From the NCBI RefSeq assembly GCF_035083965.1, contig NC_089723.1, positions 7,277,501-7,341,500 on the forward strand: a DNA stretch of 64,000 nucleotides, read 5' to 3'. A model generated the notes under the pieces. That model was not told where the DNA came from and ran no database searches. It saw only the letters and a program-made list of their open reading frames with translations. Both the position numbers and the translations under genes were made by a program. This DNA is from Branchiostoma lanceolatum. Lineage: Eukaryota; Chordata; Leptocardii; Amphioxiformes; Branchiostomatidae. This document shows positions 32,193 to 44,300 of the stretch, piece after piece (within the stretch, counting starts at the first letter, position 1; each line of letters starts with the position of its first letter).

Positions 32193-35100
32193 ATGGTTTT
32201 GAAAAGAGAAGGTAAGTTATTATGAGCTTTTTCTTATCTAGATATTTGATAATAGATGGTTTGCTTTTGTCTCCAAGAGGACATCAAAACGTTACAAAAG
32301 CGTACCAGAGAGCAAAATTTTATTCTGCTGTCGGCCCAAAATTAGTACTTTCCAAGAAAAATATTTGTTTTCAGAAAAAATATCATGTCTGAAATGTAAC
32401 GGACCATTTCGTGGAATTCTCTTTTGAATGTGGATGTTATAAATGCTACAGAAAAGATTTGAGGATGGAATTCTGATTGATATTGGCGTATTGCGAACGT
32501 ATATTCACATCGCATTGCGCAGTACTTTTGACATCTTTTTCTTTGGTATTCCAATCTCAGAATACTACATATTTATGATTCCTATATTCAGCGTAGTTCA
32601 TTCAAATCACACATTTATTTTCTGGGCATTATTTCTGTTACAACCGGCCTCGCGAACTTTGCGTTGGGCTACTATCTATTGCTGGTGAGAGACATGGAAT
32701 TTAACGTTTTCTACCAGCAGTTTTTGCAGCTGTTGAGAGAATCCCAATACATACACTGGAATGGACAGCCGGAATCCGTAGTCTTGGTTAAAACGCATGA
32801 GTCCCGAACAATGTATACAATGAATGATTCTAGGATTTTTTTTACGAACTATCATAACTCCAGTAGTTGTTCAACAAAAAGGATTTTCATCAAGATATGG
32901 TACCATGTGTACTCCACTGTCGTTCCTACAATGCCGCATTCGTCAGACGAAGAACTAGATACCCTCTGTCTATATTTTGAAAATGCCAAAATTTGTCACA
33001 TACTAGTACTTTGCCAAGACAACATTTTTTGAAAATTTCTTTTAGAATGGTGCAATTTCGAGCAAAACTAAACGCCTTGTAACCTTTTGTCACACTAGTA
33101 TGATAATCAACAGGCCTTTTTTCTGATATACACCAAACTGGCCGACACGGCCGCGAAATTCCACAGCACCCAACGGGGGTCAACCGTATGAGGATTCTTC
33201 GCGCTTTGATGAATACATGTTTGTATGATATGAATATTTCAAGGAAGATATTGGACTATATTGTAGGAATTTGCGGTAGTGTTACTACAAGGTCTCAAAT
33301 TGTATGGCTACCAGTTATACAGATATTGCCTGTTTTGAAATAACCAACCATTGATTGAGATGCGCCAAAAATAAGTACTCAAACAATTGGATAAAATGTT
33401 GAAACAGTCAGACGTTTCAGATAGCATCCGCTATCTTTCGTCAGTGACTAAGGAAATGACTGGAAAACCAGGTTTATATCAAAACTCTGAATAGACTTGT
33501 TAATGAGGTTAAGGCAATTTAGGATATCTTGACATAATTTTCAATAATTGAGGCGGTTGGTGACGCACAAGATGATTTATTAACTGATATTACTGAATGG
33601 AAAACTAGATAAGCATGTCACTATTAATAATGTGTGACAGTAGGTGGGTAGTACGTCATCAGTTGGGGAAGGCTGGCGCGCAGATTTGTTTACACAGTCG
33701 CTTCGGCTGTCAATCATATTGATTGAATCATCGTCATGTCTATCCTTGGTCTGGTATGATAGCCTCTACCAGGCCCCGCGGATGGCTGGGAAAATAGTAG
33801 AACTTGGCCAAATAGAGTGAACAGTATGCTAAATGAGTCGGCTACGGAGAGAGGGTCAAATCTGCCATCCTAGAGCGGCAAACTGAGTATAGCAGACTAA
33901 CTCCTCTTTCATGTTTTTCTGTCTATTTGGCCAATTTCTAACTCTTTTCAGCCGCCTCTGGAGCATGTTAGAGGCTACTGCTATGAGACAAGTAGATGAT
34001 TACTGTCCATGCTTTTGTATTTCCCAGAACCTGATCGAGCGGACGTTTGTGAAAAATCGCGTGGATATTTTCTGGAAAAAAATAAACAAACATGCTTGTT
34101 ATTATCTACCACTTACCATGCTACATTATATCATTTACCGCTCCCTAATTCTATTTCAAAATTCCTACATTATATGTCTCGACGCCCAAGTAGAAATATA
34201 ATGTTTCTAGTTCTCATGGTTGTTGCCGAACTATCATAAGATACTGTAAGCCTTGTAGTAACGTTGTAATGAATTAAACATAATACGCATACAGAAAGGT
34301 TTGGCCTAGGAAAAAATGTTGTGTTTCCGAGTACCCGACCGACCCAAGAAAAAAAATACCGATCCTAATATTCTATAACCATAATAGGAAACACAAAATT
34401 GATTTTCCTAGGGCGTAGGACTGTAACATCTTCTATTAAACATAATTCCACCACACTAAAAAGATACGTCCAAACAGATCTCCAACCCAACACCCTCTAG
34501 TATAATGCATTCCTGTATATCTAAACTGTGCATACCTGGGATCTCTCACACCCACTGTTTTTCAAAGTGGCGGATTTATGTAACCTGGCGGATTAATGTT
34601 AATGGGAGTTACACTAACGTTGAGATATGTTACATGACACTAGGAAACGCCATTGCCATGCTGGTTGCAAGGAAACAGATCCACACACTGAAGGCTGTCT
34701 GGAAGTCTGTGAAGGAACAGGAGAAGAAACTGAAGGACATTCAGGCCAGGGTAGAGGTCACACGGTTGATGATCAATGGGGTAAGGAACTCAAAGTTCAA
34801 AGTTCAAACCCTGCATCCTTAGTCAAAGTTTATTGCGCAATAACTGCATATGTATGGCAAATAACATAGAATATTAACAGCTACGAACTATCTATACTAG
34901 TATACTATAGTACTAATCTAACATCATTACTCGATACATGATATATTGGAATAGTACGTTTCACATTGTTATAACACGGTTTCTCTTTTGCATAGCATTA
35001 CATATATATATATTATGTATATATTGGCCTAGGTAGATAGATACAGAGTCAGGGCATGATAGAAGTACGTTGAATATTTCTTTACTCGTTCCAGGTAATA

Positions 35101-35862
35101 TTGTTTTGTTGTTACATATAGCCAATGACATTAATCTTTTCATATGTGTAATCCATATGTATAATGACGCTCTCTTTCTAACAAAATCCTATCTCATCCT
35201 ATCCTTTCATACCTTTTGATACAAAAACCACCATTATCATATGTTCACCCTAAGCTTTGTTGTACCGAGCGTATTGCAGTAATGATATATAATCTCCAAG
35301 CAGATCCTACGGTGGCAGGACGACAGTATCCATGGGCCAAAAAACATCGTGTGGCGTAACGGCAGGGTTTTCGGCCCAGAACCCAGCGGTCCCGGGTTCG
35401 AATCCCCTGATGCCACCGATGTTGTACCCTTGGGGAAGGCACTTTACACGACTTTCCTCACTCCTCAGGAATATTGTTCTCTGTACTTGGCAATATTAAA
35501 ATAAGTTATGAAAAACTTGAGTGCAGTGCCACGTCGTCCTTGTCTGTCAAAAAGCGAAGTAAAAAAAAAGTTTTTAAAAAATCCCCGCATATTGTTAGAT
35601 CCATGGATACTGTCGTCCTGCCACCGTAGGATCTGCTTGAAGATTAGCAGTGAGACATATTGTTTTTAGAGTTTCAAAGTAGTTCCCCGTCCTCCCTTTC
35701 TTTTCTAAACGCTTTTCTGTCTTATTATAGCCTTTGACGCTACTGTTAGTTTCCCACCAATCTCACCAATAACCCTACCCCTGCCTTTCCTTTCCCGTTT
35801 AACAACAATAGGGTAGATCGGTGAACAGAGATGGCGACACTCTTGACAAAGCTGACAAGTAA
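32193..35862 (+). CDS. Small helical protein, about 68 residues (gene A, probable paralogue of the 26.7 kb gene)
   Basis: Exon 1 is 32193-32211 (MVLKRE plus one base; donor GTAAGT). Exon 2 is 34644-34780, exactly 137 nt, phase 1 to phase 0 (donor GTAAGG). Exon 3 is placed at 35812-35862, giving a 16-codon end GRSVNRDGDTLDKADK; an acceptor at 35730 with a 13-codon end is an alternative. Exon 2 encodes a charged amphipathic helix (for example KSVKEQEKKLKDIQARV) that aligns gap-free over 45 residues with exon 2 of the minus-strand gene: about 7 identities plus many conservative pairs (I/V, I/M, K/R, V/L). No signal peptide or membrane span is seen. The exon 2 acceptor has a weak pyrimidine tract and abuts a dispersed repeat. 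Function is unknown. Confidence 0.5.
32561..32683 (+). CDS. Candidate orphan exon with a membrane segment
   Basis: A strong acceptor (pyrimidine-rich, ending CCAATCTCAG) and a GTGAGA donor at 32684 bracket 123 nt. One frame reads a hydrophobic stretch FLGIISVTTGLANFALGYY, typical of a membrane helix. That frame needs a phase 2 upstream exon. The nearby exon at 32193 is phase 1, so it is not its partner. I could not find neighbouring exons, and it may be chance. Confidence 0.25.
32700..33360. other. No supported gene
   Basis: The open frame from the candidate exon continues to 33032 but loses protein-like composition. Nothing else is recognised. Confidence 0.35.
33372..33450. mobile_element. 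Fragment of inverted-repeat family E
   Basis: 'gtactcaaacaattggataa' and 'cagtcagacgtttcagatag' match the left arm of the family (compare 29600 and 58580). Confidence 0.55.
33761..33976. mobile_element. hAT-like MITE family C', copy
   Basis: Begins TAGCCTCTACCAGGCCCC and ends 'gcctctggagcatgttagaggcta'. It shares its interior ('attggccaaatagagtgaa', 'cggctacggagagag') with 40785-40987 and 56305-56514. Confidence 0.75.
34440..34620 (+). repeat. Dispersed repeat, copy 2
   Basis: Same block order as 9410-9625. It ends about 20 bp before exon 2 of the small helical-protein gene, so the acceptor region of that exon lies at the edge of an inserted repeat. Confidence 0.6.
35290..35646. mobile_element. 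CCAAGCAG foldback element FB1, carrying a SINE fragment
   Basis: The left arm begins TAATCTCCAAGCAGATCC and continues 'ctacggtggcaggacgac' to 'agtatccatgg'. The right arm is its inverse, ending 'ggatctgcttgaagatta', with one or two mismatches over about 46 bp. The loop holds a truncated copy of the tRNA SINE (35341-35465). Confidence 0.85.
35341..35465 (+). mobile_element. SINE fragment inside foldback FB1
   Basis: tRNA-like head with B-box GGTTCGAATCC (35396-35406) and the 'ggcactttacacgactttcc' core. It stops abruptly after 'tcactcct'; the downstream half seen at 18170-18375 is missing. Confidence 0.8.
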
Positions 35863-36023
35863 TACATCGAGAAATATACCAGCGTAAGGGAGTGGACAGT
35901 GGTGTGTGTGTGATGTGTCTTGTGTATGTTCAGTCGCCGTTGTGTATGTGTTGTTTGTGTTCTTGCAGTGTTTGGAGTTTTTGCTGTACTTATAGTCTCT
36001 ACCATGCTAACTACATCGGAATT

Positions 36024-36544
36024 CATGCCCGTAGCCAGGGGGGTTCGGGGGGTTCGGACCACCCCCCCCCCCCCCCCACAGGCTTGAAGGTCCACTTTCA
36101 CAGGCTTGAAGGTCCACTTTTCAATGTTCAAGATTTTTTTCAAGGCGGACTTATTTGTATTTGCATCACCAGCAAGGCCACAGAGGTTAGAATCCTAGAA
36201 AAAACTGCTCACTTTGACTTTGTCTCTGATTTTTCTTCTCAAATTCCCTCAAAAACACAGGAAATGCCCTTTCAGAAGGTTCAATTCTTAGAATTTGAAA
36301 CGCTCCAGGGTCCACTTTTTAAAGTCCAAGGTTGTTTTTTTTCAAAGCGGACTTATTTGTATCACATGGGAAATGCCATATCAGAAGGTTCAATTTTTAA
36401 AATTTTCGGGGGGGGGGGGCATACCCCCAGACCCCCCTAGGAAGCTCGCGCCTGCGGCGCTCGTCTCGCGCTTACGACGCTCGATGGTCCCTCAAACATT
36501 AAAAAGACCCCCCCTCCCCAATAAAAATCCTGGCTACGGGCATG
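36024..36544. mobile_element. DNA element with CCCGTAGCCAGG ends
   Basis: CATGCCCGTAGCCAGG at the left is exactly mirrored by CCTGGCTACGGGCATG at the right. The outer CATG may be a 4-bp target duplication. The interior has C and G homopolymer runs near both ends and a twice-repeated block ('gcggacttatttgtat', 'ggttcaatt'). There is no coding sequence. Confidence 0.75.
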
Positions 36545-36557
36545 CGGATGTAGGAGG

Positions 36558-36790
36558 AATATTTGCTAGGGGAGTTTGGCCTAGCCTAGAGTCCAGTCTA
36601 TTTAGCTAAGAAGGCTGGACTCCAGGCTAAGTTTGGCCACCATAGGTTTTCATTGGTCGGCGCGAGGGGGGGGGGGGGGGGAGGATGTTGACCTTCCCGT
36701 CCCCTGGCCGTCTGCTGGCCAAATATTCCCCTTTTTGCCAAATTCTACGATCCGCACGCCGTAGGAAGGCCTGGTGGAGGCTAGTACTTG
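36558..36790 (-). mobile_element. Rearranged family C MITE
   Basis: Reverse-orientation words of family C ('ctggccaaatattcccc', 'aaattctacgatccgcacg', 'aggaaggcctggtggaggcta') mixed with a G17 run and a 'cctagcctagagtccag' inverted block. Confidence 0.5.
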
Positions 36791-36799
36791 TATTGGCCT

Positions 36800-37728
36800 G
36801 TATCGTCATTATGTAACTGGTGTCACAATTTGTAAATGGCGTCCAGGTCAAATATTGATAACTGTTATTAAAGCTATATCCAAGAAGGTTTAAGACTTAA
36901 ACCTCTTTGCTATATCTAAACAGTTTTAGAGGTAGTGAAAGAATAAAGTCGTCACCAACATTTTTCAGGATATTTGAGAAAAGTCAGCGGTGATCGTGAC
37001 GTCAGACATCTGGGTTCGAAGAGATCACGTGTGCAGACACGTCACAGCTGATTTCATGACGTCATCCAGTACGTGGCCCAATCCTGAAGCGTCATAGCTA
37101 TCCCAGGACTGAGGAAGCACTCTCAGGAATCTAGTCTATGAATATCTAAGATGACAACGTTATTTTTGTTTTGTCACGACTTATTTGGTCTTAGTTACAT
37201 TTTATCTTCTTCAACAAAAATGTTATACACTAGTAACCAAATTCACTAGCAAATGAATGGCAACGTTGACACTACGGTGGCCAACAAGAACAGCGCTATT
37301 TTTGTTCTACCTTGGTTTATTTCTTTATTTTTTTCCAGCGTGAAAAAAAAAGTTATTTAGGTTGTGGGCCACCGTATTGACACACTCTCGGGAATACTAG
37401 TAAGTCTGTATGTCTGTATCTGTAAAGCCGGTATAACCGCCCTTCGGCGTAACACACCAGCTTCGCAGGCACTCGGCGCGGAAGCAGCTGGTTATATTAC
37501 ACTGAATGGCCTGTCACACCTAACTTTTGCACATCTGAAAAGTCCTGTGGATAGTTAGAATGATGATGTTAAGGAAGTCCTGTGGATAGTTAGAATGATG
37601 ATATTACTTCTGTTTAGGGGCCCGAAAAAGTCTTCGGATGCTATTCCGTGCATTTGTAAAAGAGGATGGCCGAATTTAGATGACTTAAGAAATGGCCACC
37701 ATTGGTGATCACCATCTGCATGTACTAC
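36800..37728. other. No supported gene
   Basis: Includes a direct repeat of 'agtcctgtggatagttagaa' (near 37540 and 37577). No coding exon is recognised. Confidence 0.4.
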
Positions 37729-37951
37729 TGTAAATGCATTTAAGTTCGCGTGGTCTTTATTTCGCCCTAAGGGGAAAATGAAGTGTTCACGGTGGTTCTA
37801 ATTTCGCGGCAGTGGTTAAGTTACATACGGCTACAGGATCCTACAGTATTTTTGGACAAAAATGTTTGCGGTGGTTTTAAGTTCGCGGTGACACGGTTGC
37901 CACGAAAACCGCGAAAATAAAACCACCGCGAACATTTCTGCATTTACAGTA
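37729..37951. mobile_element. MITE family A, copy 2 (inverted)
   Basis: Begins 'actgtaaatgcatttaagtt' and ends 'catttctgcatttacagt', the inverse of copy 1 at 320-529, with the same 'aaccaccgcgaac' interior. Confidence 0.8.
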
Positions 37952-38339
37952 GTGTAGTGGTTTGAAAACACGTCCTCAAGGACATATCTTGTTAACATTT
38001 AGAGCGACGATGTTACTTCAGTTTTCTTTCAACTGAAATATGTTTATGAAATATTGCAACTGTGGAGACAAGCGTGAACCAGTGTCGAGTGAGCCAGATA
38101 CATATGATGTACGAATGTATAGCATTCTATGTATACTAATCATACAAATCATTTGGAAAGATGGAACACTAGCAGCCTAGTTCAGGCCGTAAGGTTTATG
38201 CGTCTACGGACGAAAATAAATACCACTTGCTGAGGAAGTTGAGTCGGAATTTTATACCTTAGAATTTATTACTTGCAAGGCTGTGAGACTTTATCGAGGT
38301 GCATCTTGGAATGAGATCGACAGAGGGCGCATGTGTATG

Positions 38340-38460
38340 TCTGCTTGTGTGTGTGTGTGTGCGTCTTAATGTATGTATGTATGTATGTATGTATGTATGC
38401 ATGTATGTATGTGTGTGTGTATGTGTGTGTGGGTGTGTGTGTGTGTTTGTGTGTGTGTGC
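38340..38460. repeat. Simple repeats (TGTA)n and (TG)n
   Basis: A (TGTA)n tract centred on 38385 is followed by (TG)n to 38460. The frames over it are artefacts. Confidence 0.95.
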
Positions 38461-38939
38461 ATAATAATTTTGTGGATGGCATACTTTGGGAACGTCAGAT
38501 CTAATGCTCTAAGGGGAAAAGACTGAGCAAAGTAAAAGAAGGTGTCTAGAAAAGTAAAGATCACAAACGTTGTGATTGGACGCGAACCATAGACTGATCC
38601 ATGCATGATAACAATGGATCACTAGAGGGCGTTTCTGTGTTGCATCACCAGCTGTGCGAGAACGCACAAGAGGCCAAAGAGGGTGAAGGTTGCTGCCTGC
38701 AGGAACCACGGAAGGTTTGTTGCTTTTATCTATTTTGGATAGTACCCAGCTCTGTAAATGATAATAAAACTGAGAGACCCTGGCACTCGATCTCCTTCCT
38801 CCCCTTATGCGTGACTTCAATCGATTGTGTCAAACAGACACATGTATGCTGGTAAATATTCTAGTTATGAAGTCAAGCCGGGGTAAACAAATAAAAATCA
38901 GGTCACAGCATGGTCGCTGTCTAGTAGAATGGGGGCCTA

Positions 38940-39130
38940 ATAAGCTCATTTGAATTCGCGGTTCCGACTACGCATGTGCAGTGTCAAAGGTGAAGGCCTC
39001 TGCCTTGTAAACAGTTCTCGTCTGACATTGTCTAGATTTGCATAACAACGCCCAGACGGGTTTTATTTACGTCTCGGGGCCTTTACCTTTGACACTGCAC
39101 ATGCGTAGTCGCAACCGTGAATGGGCTTAT
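38940..39130. mobile_element. MITE family B, copy 2
   Basis: The left arm 'ataagctcatttgaattcgc' through 'gtgtcaaaggtgaaggc' is mirrored by 'cctttacctttgacactgc' through 'atgggcttat'. Same family as 22300-22474. Confidence 0.75.
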
Positions 39131-39251
39131 TGCCTACGTGGTGAGGGACACGTCCATATATATATACCTGATGCACCGGTGTCATTATCTCTCTCGCTAT
39201 GGGTTGAACCACCACTAAATATGTTTAACAAGCTCGCCTCTGTTCTAAGGG

Positions 39252-39470
39252 GTTATCATCTCCATGAAAAATGGAGATATAGTTTTGGGTGTGTCTGTCT
39301 GTCTGTTTGTCTGTCTGTTTGTTTGTGTTTCCGCACTACACTGGTCAGCATAACTCAAGAACTTCTTGATGGATTACAATGATACTTGGTATGTGGGCGG
39401 GTGTTGTGAAGCCGAAGTTCAAGGTCGATTTTGGGCCCCCTGGTATGTGACCTTGTTGCATTGTGTGTTT
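39252..39470 (+). mobile_element. ATCTCCATG repeat family, 5' fragment
   Basis: Starts 'ttatcatctccatgaaaaat' with an immediate 'ccatgaaaaatgg' hairpin, then a GTCT/GTTT simple tract and the 'ggtcgattttgggccccctg' block. It stops shortly after. Confidence 0.7.
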
Positions 39471-39499
39471 TGGCTTTTTGTTCTTATATCCATGTAGCA

Positions 39500-40600
39500 A
39501 CAAAGTTTTAAACCTTTGAGCAAAGATTGATTGAATTACGCTCCCCACTTGCCCCGATGTTAATCAGTGGTGTGATGGGCCGAAGGGTAGTTTAAACAAA
39601 CATTGAATAATTATTAACCCAACAAAACCAATTATTGAATAATCATTAACCCAACAACACCAGTTAAGAGATATCCCACTTGTACTTTAACACGTCTACT
39701 CCTGATCACATCGTTTACAAGCTGCCCATTTTCTGAACGCCACAGTGTTTTTCAAAACGAACCTTTAGGAAGCCCTGGGGTCAAGAAAACTGATCTTACG
39801 ATTGAAGGTAAGTCTATCCAATTTTCGGTGCGCTGTAGCCAACGTGTACAGCTCCAAAGATATGTTTATATTGGTAGTCAAAACTTACATTACTGTAGCA
39901 ATGAGTAATCATTAATAAGTTGACAAAAGAACGTATACGATTCAAGCACCCTACAAGAAGGGGAATTCGTGATTTGCGTGACAAAACCCAGGCTTGTTCT
40001 ACCACTTAACATTCTCAGGCTAAAATACCGTTCGGTAGTGCAATGCCATGTATTTGACTGATGTTACTGAAATATCTTAACCTTGCCTACCGTAAACACA
40101 GACCATGCACTACTAGAATGCTACATATTACGTTTTCTGTGGACGTAATACAAGATAAACACGATACTCTGTGTTGGCTCTGCCTTCGTAATATTGTCAC
40201 TTGCACTACTCCATTGTTTGCACAAATATTGTATAATATCGAAGAAGAAAAGGCTTTATTGACACAACAATAAAGTACAACGACTTATACGCACGGTCAA
40301 CTAGAAACTATAAAAAAGATATACGGAAAAATGTGTGGATACAGTTTGAAAAGCCAATTTTTCGTGACACTGTCAGGATGTTTCCTTCCGTTGTTTGATT
40401 CACTTTAAACAAACGGATGTTGCCACAAACAGGACTAATGAACATAGGACCATTTGAGTGACTTGACCCTCTTAAAAGGCACTCTTAGACTGTTTTGAAA
40501 CCGTACAGAACAATGGATTTTTTGTGTAGGAGCCTCCATTAAGCAGTTTGTGTAGGGTGGTGAGGAAAAATACCTCCAAAACAATCGCTCCATCGCTTGA
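39500..40600. other. No supported gene
   Basis: Contains a repeated 'attgaataat(t/c)attaaccca' pair near 39602 and 39635 and a 'ctttattgacacaacaataaag' palindrome-like block at 40252-40275 resembling a LINE 3' end. No exon is recognised. Confidence 0.4.
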
Positions 40601-40606
40601 GAATTG

Positions 40607-40776
40607 CGTAGCTAAACTCCACCAAGCCTTCCTACGGCGGTATGGATTGGCAAAAGAAGGAATAATTGGCCGGGAGAAAGTTAACATTTTCCCCTCCATG
40701 TAACTGTGCCGGCTACGGTGGACAAACTCCCCTGGCAAATATTCTCCCTAAAACCCGCGGAGTTAGTCTGGTAGAG
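40607..40776 (+). mobile_element. hAT-like MITE (family C)
   Basis: 'aaactccaccaagccttcctacgg' type left end and 'attctccctaaaacccgcgg...agtctggtagag' right end, as in 28986-29164. It abuts the next element. Confidence 0.65.
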
Positions 40777-40784
40777 GTGTAACA

Positions 40785-40987
40785 TAGCCTCTACCAGGCC
40801 CCGCGGATGGCTGGAAAAATAGTAGAAATTGGCCAAATAGAGTGAATAGTATGCTAAGGGAGTTGGCTACGGAGAGAGGATCAAATATGCCGCAAACTGT
40901 ACCCCTATAGCAGACTAACTCTTCGTGCATGTTTTTCTTGGCCAATTTCCATTCTTTCCAGCCGCCTCTGGAGCCTGGTAGAGGCTA
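40785..40987 (+). mobile_element. hAT-like MITE family C' with 8-bp target duplication
   Basis: TAGCCTCTACCAGG at the left is mirrored by CCTGGTAGAGGCTA at the right. Both sides carry GTGTAACA (40777-40784 and 40988-40995), a clean 8-bp duplication. No coding sequence. Confidence 0.85.
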
Positions 40988-41289
40988 GTGTAACAGGGTA
41001 AACCCTCTGTGGTAAAGTAAACTTTGGCCTTTGGAACTCGGAACTGCGGCAACAATGCGTGAAGCCGAAGCCATGTGATACTTTTTAAAGTGCACAGACC
41101 AAGAGGGTTAAAGCAACAAAAACGCGGTATTGAAAGACTGAGAGCGCTTCTGGGATCCTTTCTGTGGTGCCAATAACGTATTCTCACATGGTGAGAAACG
41201 TATTCTCACATGGTGGGAAACTTTTTTTTTTTCTTGCGTGGCGACAATAGTATTACCCTTCTGGAACCTGACGTATTGCGCTTGGTTGT

Positions 41290-41361
41290 CTTTTTCAGAC
41301 GCACTGTCTGAAGTTTTCGTGAACGTGGAACGCTGAACAGAAGAATAAACCTGAGTTGAAG
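41290..41361 (+). promoter_or_regulatory. 5' leader of the P450 gene
   Basis: TTTTTCAG at 41292-41299 looks like a 3' splice site about 60 nt before the ATG, so a non-coding first exon may lie upstream. There is no TATA box. Confidence 0.3.
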
Positions 41362-44300
41362 ATGATTTCAGGTATTCTGGCCGGCTGTTTGGTAGTGGTG
41401 CTGGTGGCCATCTTGATACAAGCCGTCAGCAGGAAACGGTAGGCTATTTGTTTGCTTGTAAATCGTACGACTTCAGCGGATATACAATATTGACTTAAAG
41501 TATAGATAAAGATTTGCATGACCTCGCTATTTGATATTCTCCAAGCAGAGGCTTCGATCGAGAGGGGTAGTTTTGTCCGGGATGTCCGAGTAAAAAATCC
41601 CGGACAAAACTACCCCTCTCGATCGAAGCCTCTGCTTGGAGAATAGCTATTTGATACAAGTCTGCAGGTAGTTCGATCAAATATTCGACTCAGTTAATGA
41701 TAGTCGATGTATTTACTGGCTTTCTTTGTGACTTTTTGTGTACTTTGAGACCAAAGATCTCATCACAACGCCACACCTAGATTCAAAACTGCTGTAAAAC
41801 ATGGTACGTGTATAAGGATAGCTGGAGATCTTTCAATGAATGTGCCACTCTCAAGACACGCCGATAAGAACTTACTTGTCTTGTGCGGTTTCCCGACAAT
41901 ATCTTGTACCATACATATTGTTTGTCATGCCTCTTTCGACTAGACGGCGATCGCTGTGCGACCTTATAATTACGTCAACCAAAATCGGGATTGTGTGACC
42001 CTTGGTTTTATAACCGGGAAGCATTAAGTACGCTTTAAAATAAAAGACAACAAAACGCACAAAAATGTGTATATTATGGGGAACCGCGTCTTTATTTCGT
42101 AAACACATTCGGTTTTTTAATAATGATACTATAGGTAAATGCAACAAGCAAATGTCGTCTTGGAGTGGCTTGTGCTCTTTAAAACAAGTCTTTCTTTGTC
42201 TGGTAAATTTCCTGAGAGATCTGTCAAACATTTAGTCGTTCAGCGGTCGCATAGCGGTCGCAGACTTTAGTGAAAAGGAGGAATGTATAATAGTGGGATG
42301 TATAATATAATGTTTTATTTGCAAATTCTTGCCGTAGGGCTAATTGCAACATGAAACAATGCATAGAAAGGGTATACTGTACACATAGTGCGAGTTAACA
42401 ATGTTGACAATTGGAACAAATGGCTATTCTAAGAACTACTACGGAATACAATCTACGCTTTTGGGGTTTGACTTCTTTTTGGGAAGCAGTAGAAGACGAA
42501 GCGTTCCACTTTTTTTTGTAATGAGTGGGTTTTGGAGGTTAACAGGGTTCTAGTTTTCTCTTCGTCAGTAAACGTTTGGAAATTGTGGTAAGTTTTGGTG
42601 ACTTCTTCAAACATAAACATACGTTGAAACAGCAGCCGAACATTCACCGTTCCCCCCCCCCCCCCCCAGAGACCCAAATGAACCGCCCCTGGAGTCTGGA
42701 CCCGTGCCGTACCTCGGGGTGGCGCTACAGTTTGCCGCGGACAGTCTCAAGTTCATCCGCTCACGACAGAAGCAGTACGGTGACGTCTTCACGGTCAAAC
42801 TCGCCGGAAAGTACACCACTTTTGTCCTTGACCCGCACTCCTACAGCGACGTCATGCGGCAGCACAAGTAAGTGCAGAACATCTAGCAAACGTTAGGACA
42901 CTAGTACTGTTACTAGATATGCACTAAGGCCGCGCGATTGGCACTGTAAACCTCTCTCTTTGGCACTTTCTAAAGGATGCACAACATGGTAGATGAAGCA
43001 ATTCTCTGAATATTCGTTCTGTTCTGTATCGTCTAGATCAGTGCTCTTCGATGAAGAGTATTTTGGTCTAAGTAGGGTCGAGAATTCGTAACCCCTGCTT
43101 CTCGTATTAGGTCAGTTAGTCCTAAATCAATGTTTCTGACTTAGGAAGAAAGGATACTATCCTAGTCCGATTCAGGTGACCCGTAACATTAATCAGTCAG
43201 TGCAGTGCCCTTGGTATTGGTCTTAGCAAACTCTTTAAAAAGAATATGTTTGCGCTTCGTTCTTCAAGAATAAGAAGGTTCTTTATTCACAACCAAGACA
43301 TACAATCACAGTAGACGTTTTGGTGAACGTCTGTCACCTTCAGCAGTGCAATACTGACTGGTGCTACTCTACACTGCAAGCTAGGTGTCGCTGCTTGCAA
43401 TGCATTCCTTACCGTAAAGTATTTTCATATATGGGGTCCAAATCGTAAAATATTGTCATATATACAAAAATTGACATTGGCAAGTAGCAATAATATCAAT
43501 TCTTTTGTTTTCCAGGATTCTTGATTTCAAAACCGTAGGGATGGACATAGTAGAGCGTGGATTTGGTACGACGCACTTTGAAAGGACTGGGCGGGCACAC
43601 GTGCTGCACACCGCCGACGCGTACTTCCCCGTGCACCTGCAGGGAAACGCCCTGGACCCGCTCACCAACAGCATGATGGGGCATCTACAGACAGCCATGT
43701 TGGCTGACGTAGGTAAGGCTTTCACTATGGCTTCAGCCATTCATTGTTCATACGAGCCCTTTCCGTTCGTTTTTTGCACAATGCCTTGATTAAGCCTTGA
43801 GATTCCTTGGTACGTGCCTCATTTTTCTCTAGACTTCAATCGCTATGTGACCTTGTTCGTACAGTGACCAAAGAATATCAAAACAATCTTTTATATATTT
43901 GCCTATTTTAACACTGTGTGAGCTGTTGCATCTAAAGATATAGTCAAATCTATCTGTAGCATTGAGCGTCTTAAAATCTGAAGTACTTGAATTGATAAAG
44001 GTGAATAACTCATCCCGTAGGGCATCATATTTAGAGCATTCCATAATAAAGTGAAACTGTAAAGTATGTCACAAAATACACAAAGCGTTTTAAAAAGTGG
44101 TTCTTTATCTATAATCATCGCTGAAATTCGTTGAATGATCTGTACAAATCTTTGGTCGCTTAGTTGTCTTTAATAGCCTCTAATAGAGATGGGCTGTCCA
44201 CCGAGTACCTGATAAGACAGCATTTTCCAAAAATATCGATGCAAGGCAAACACATTTGTGATGATTTAGGTTTATCTTCTGGTCATTTCCACTTTAACAT

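Noticed and set aside
38639-38697. Minus-strand hydrophobic exon (TFTLFGLLCVLAQLVM) after a GTTCCTGCAG acceptor
   Set aside because: Good acceptor and hydrophobic frame, but it ends in a stop with no partner exons found; could be chance.
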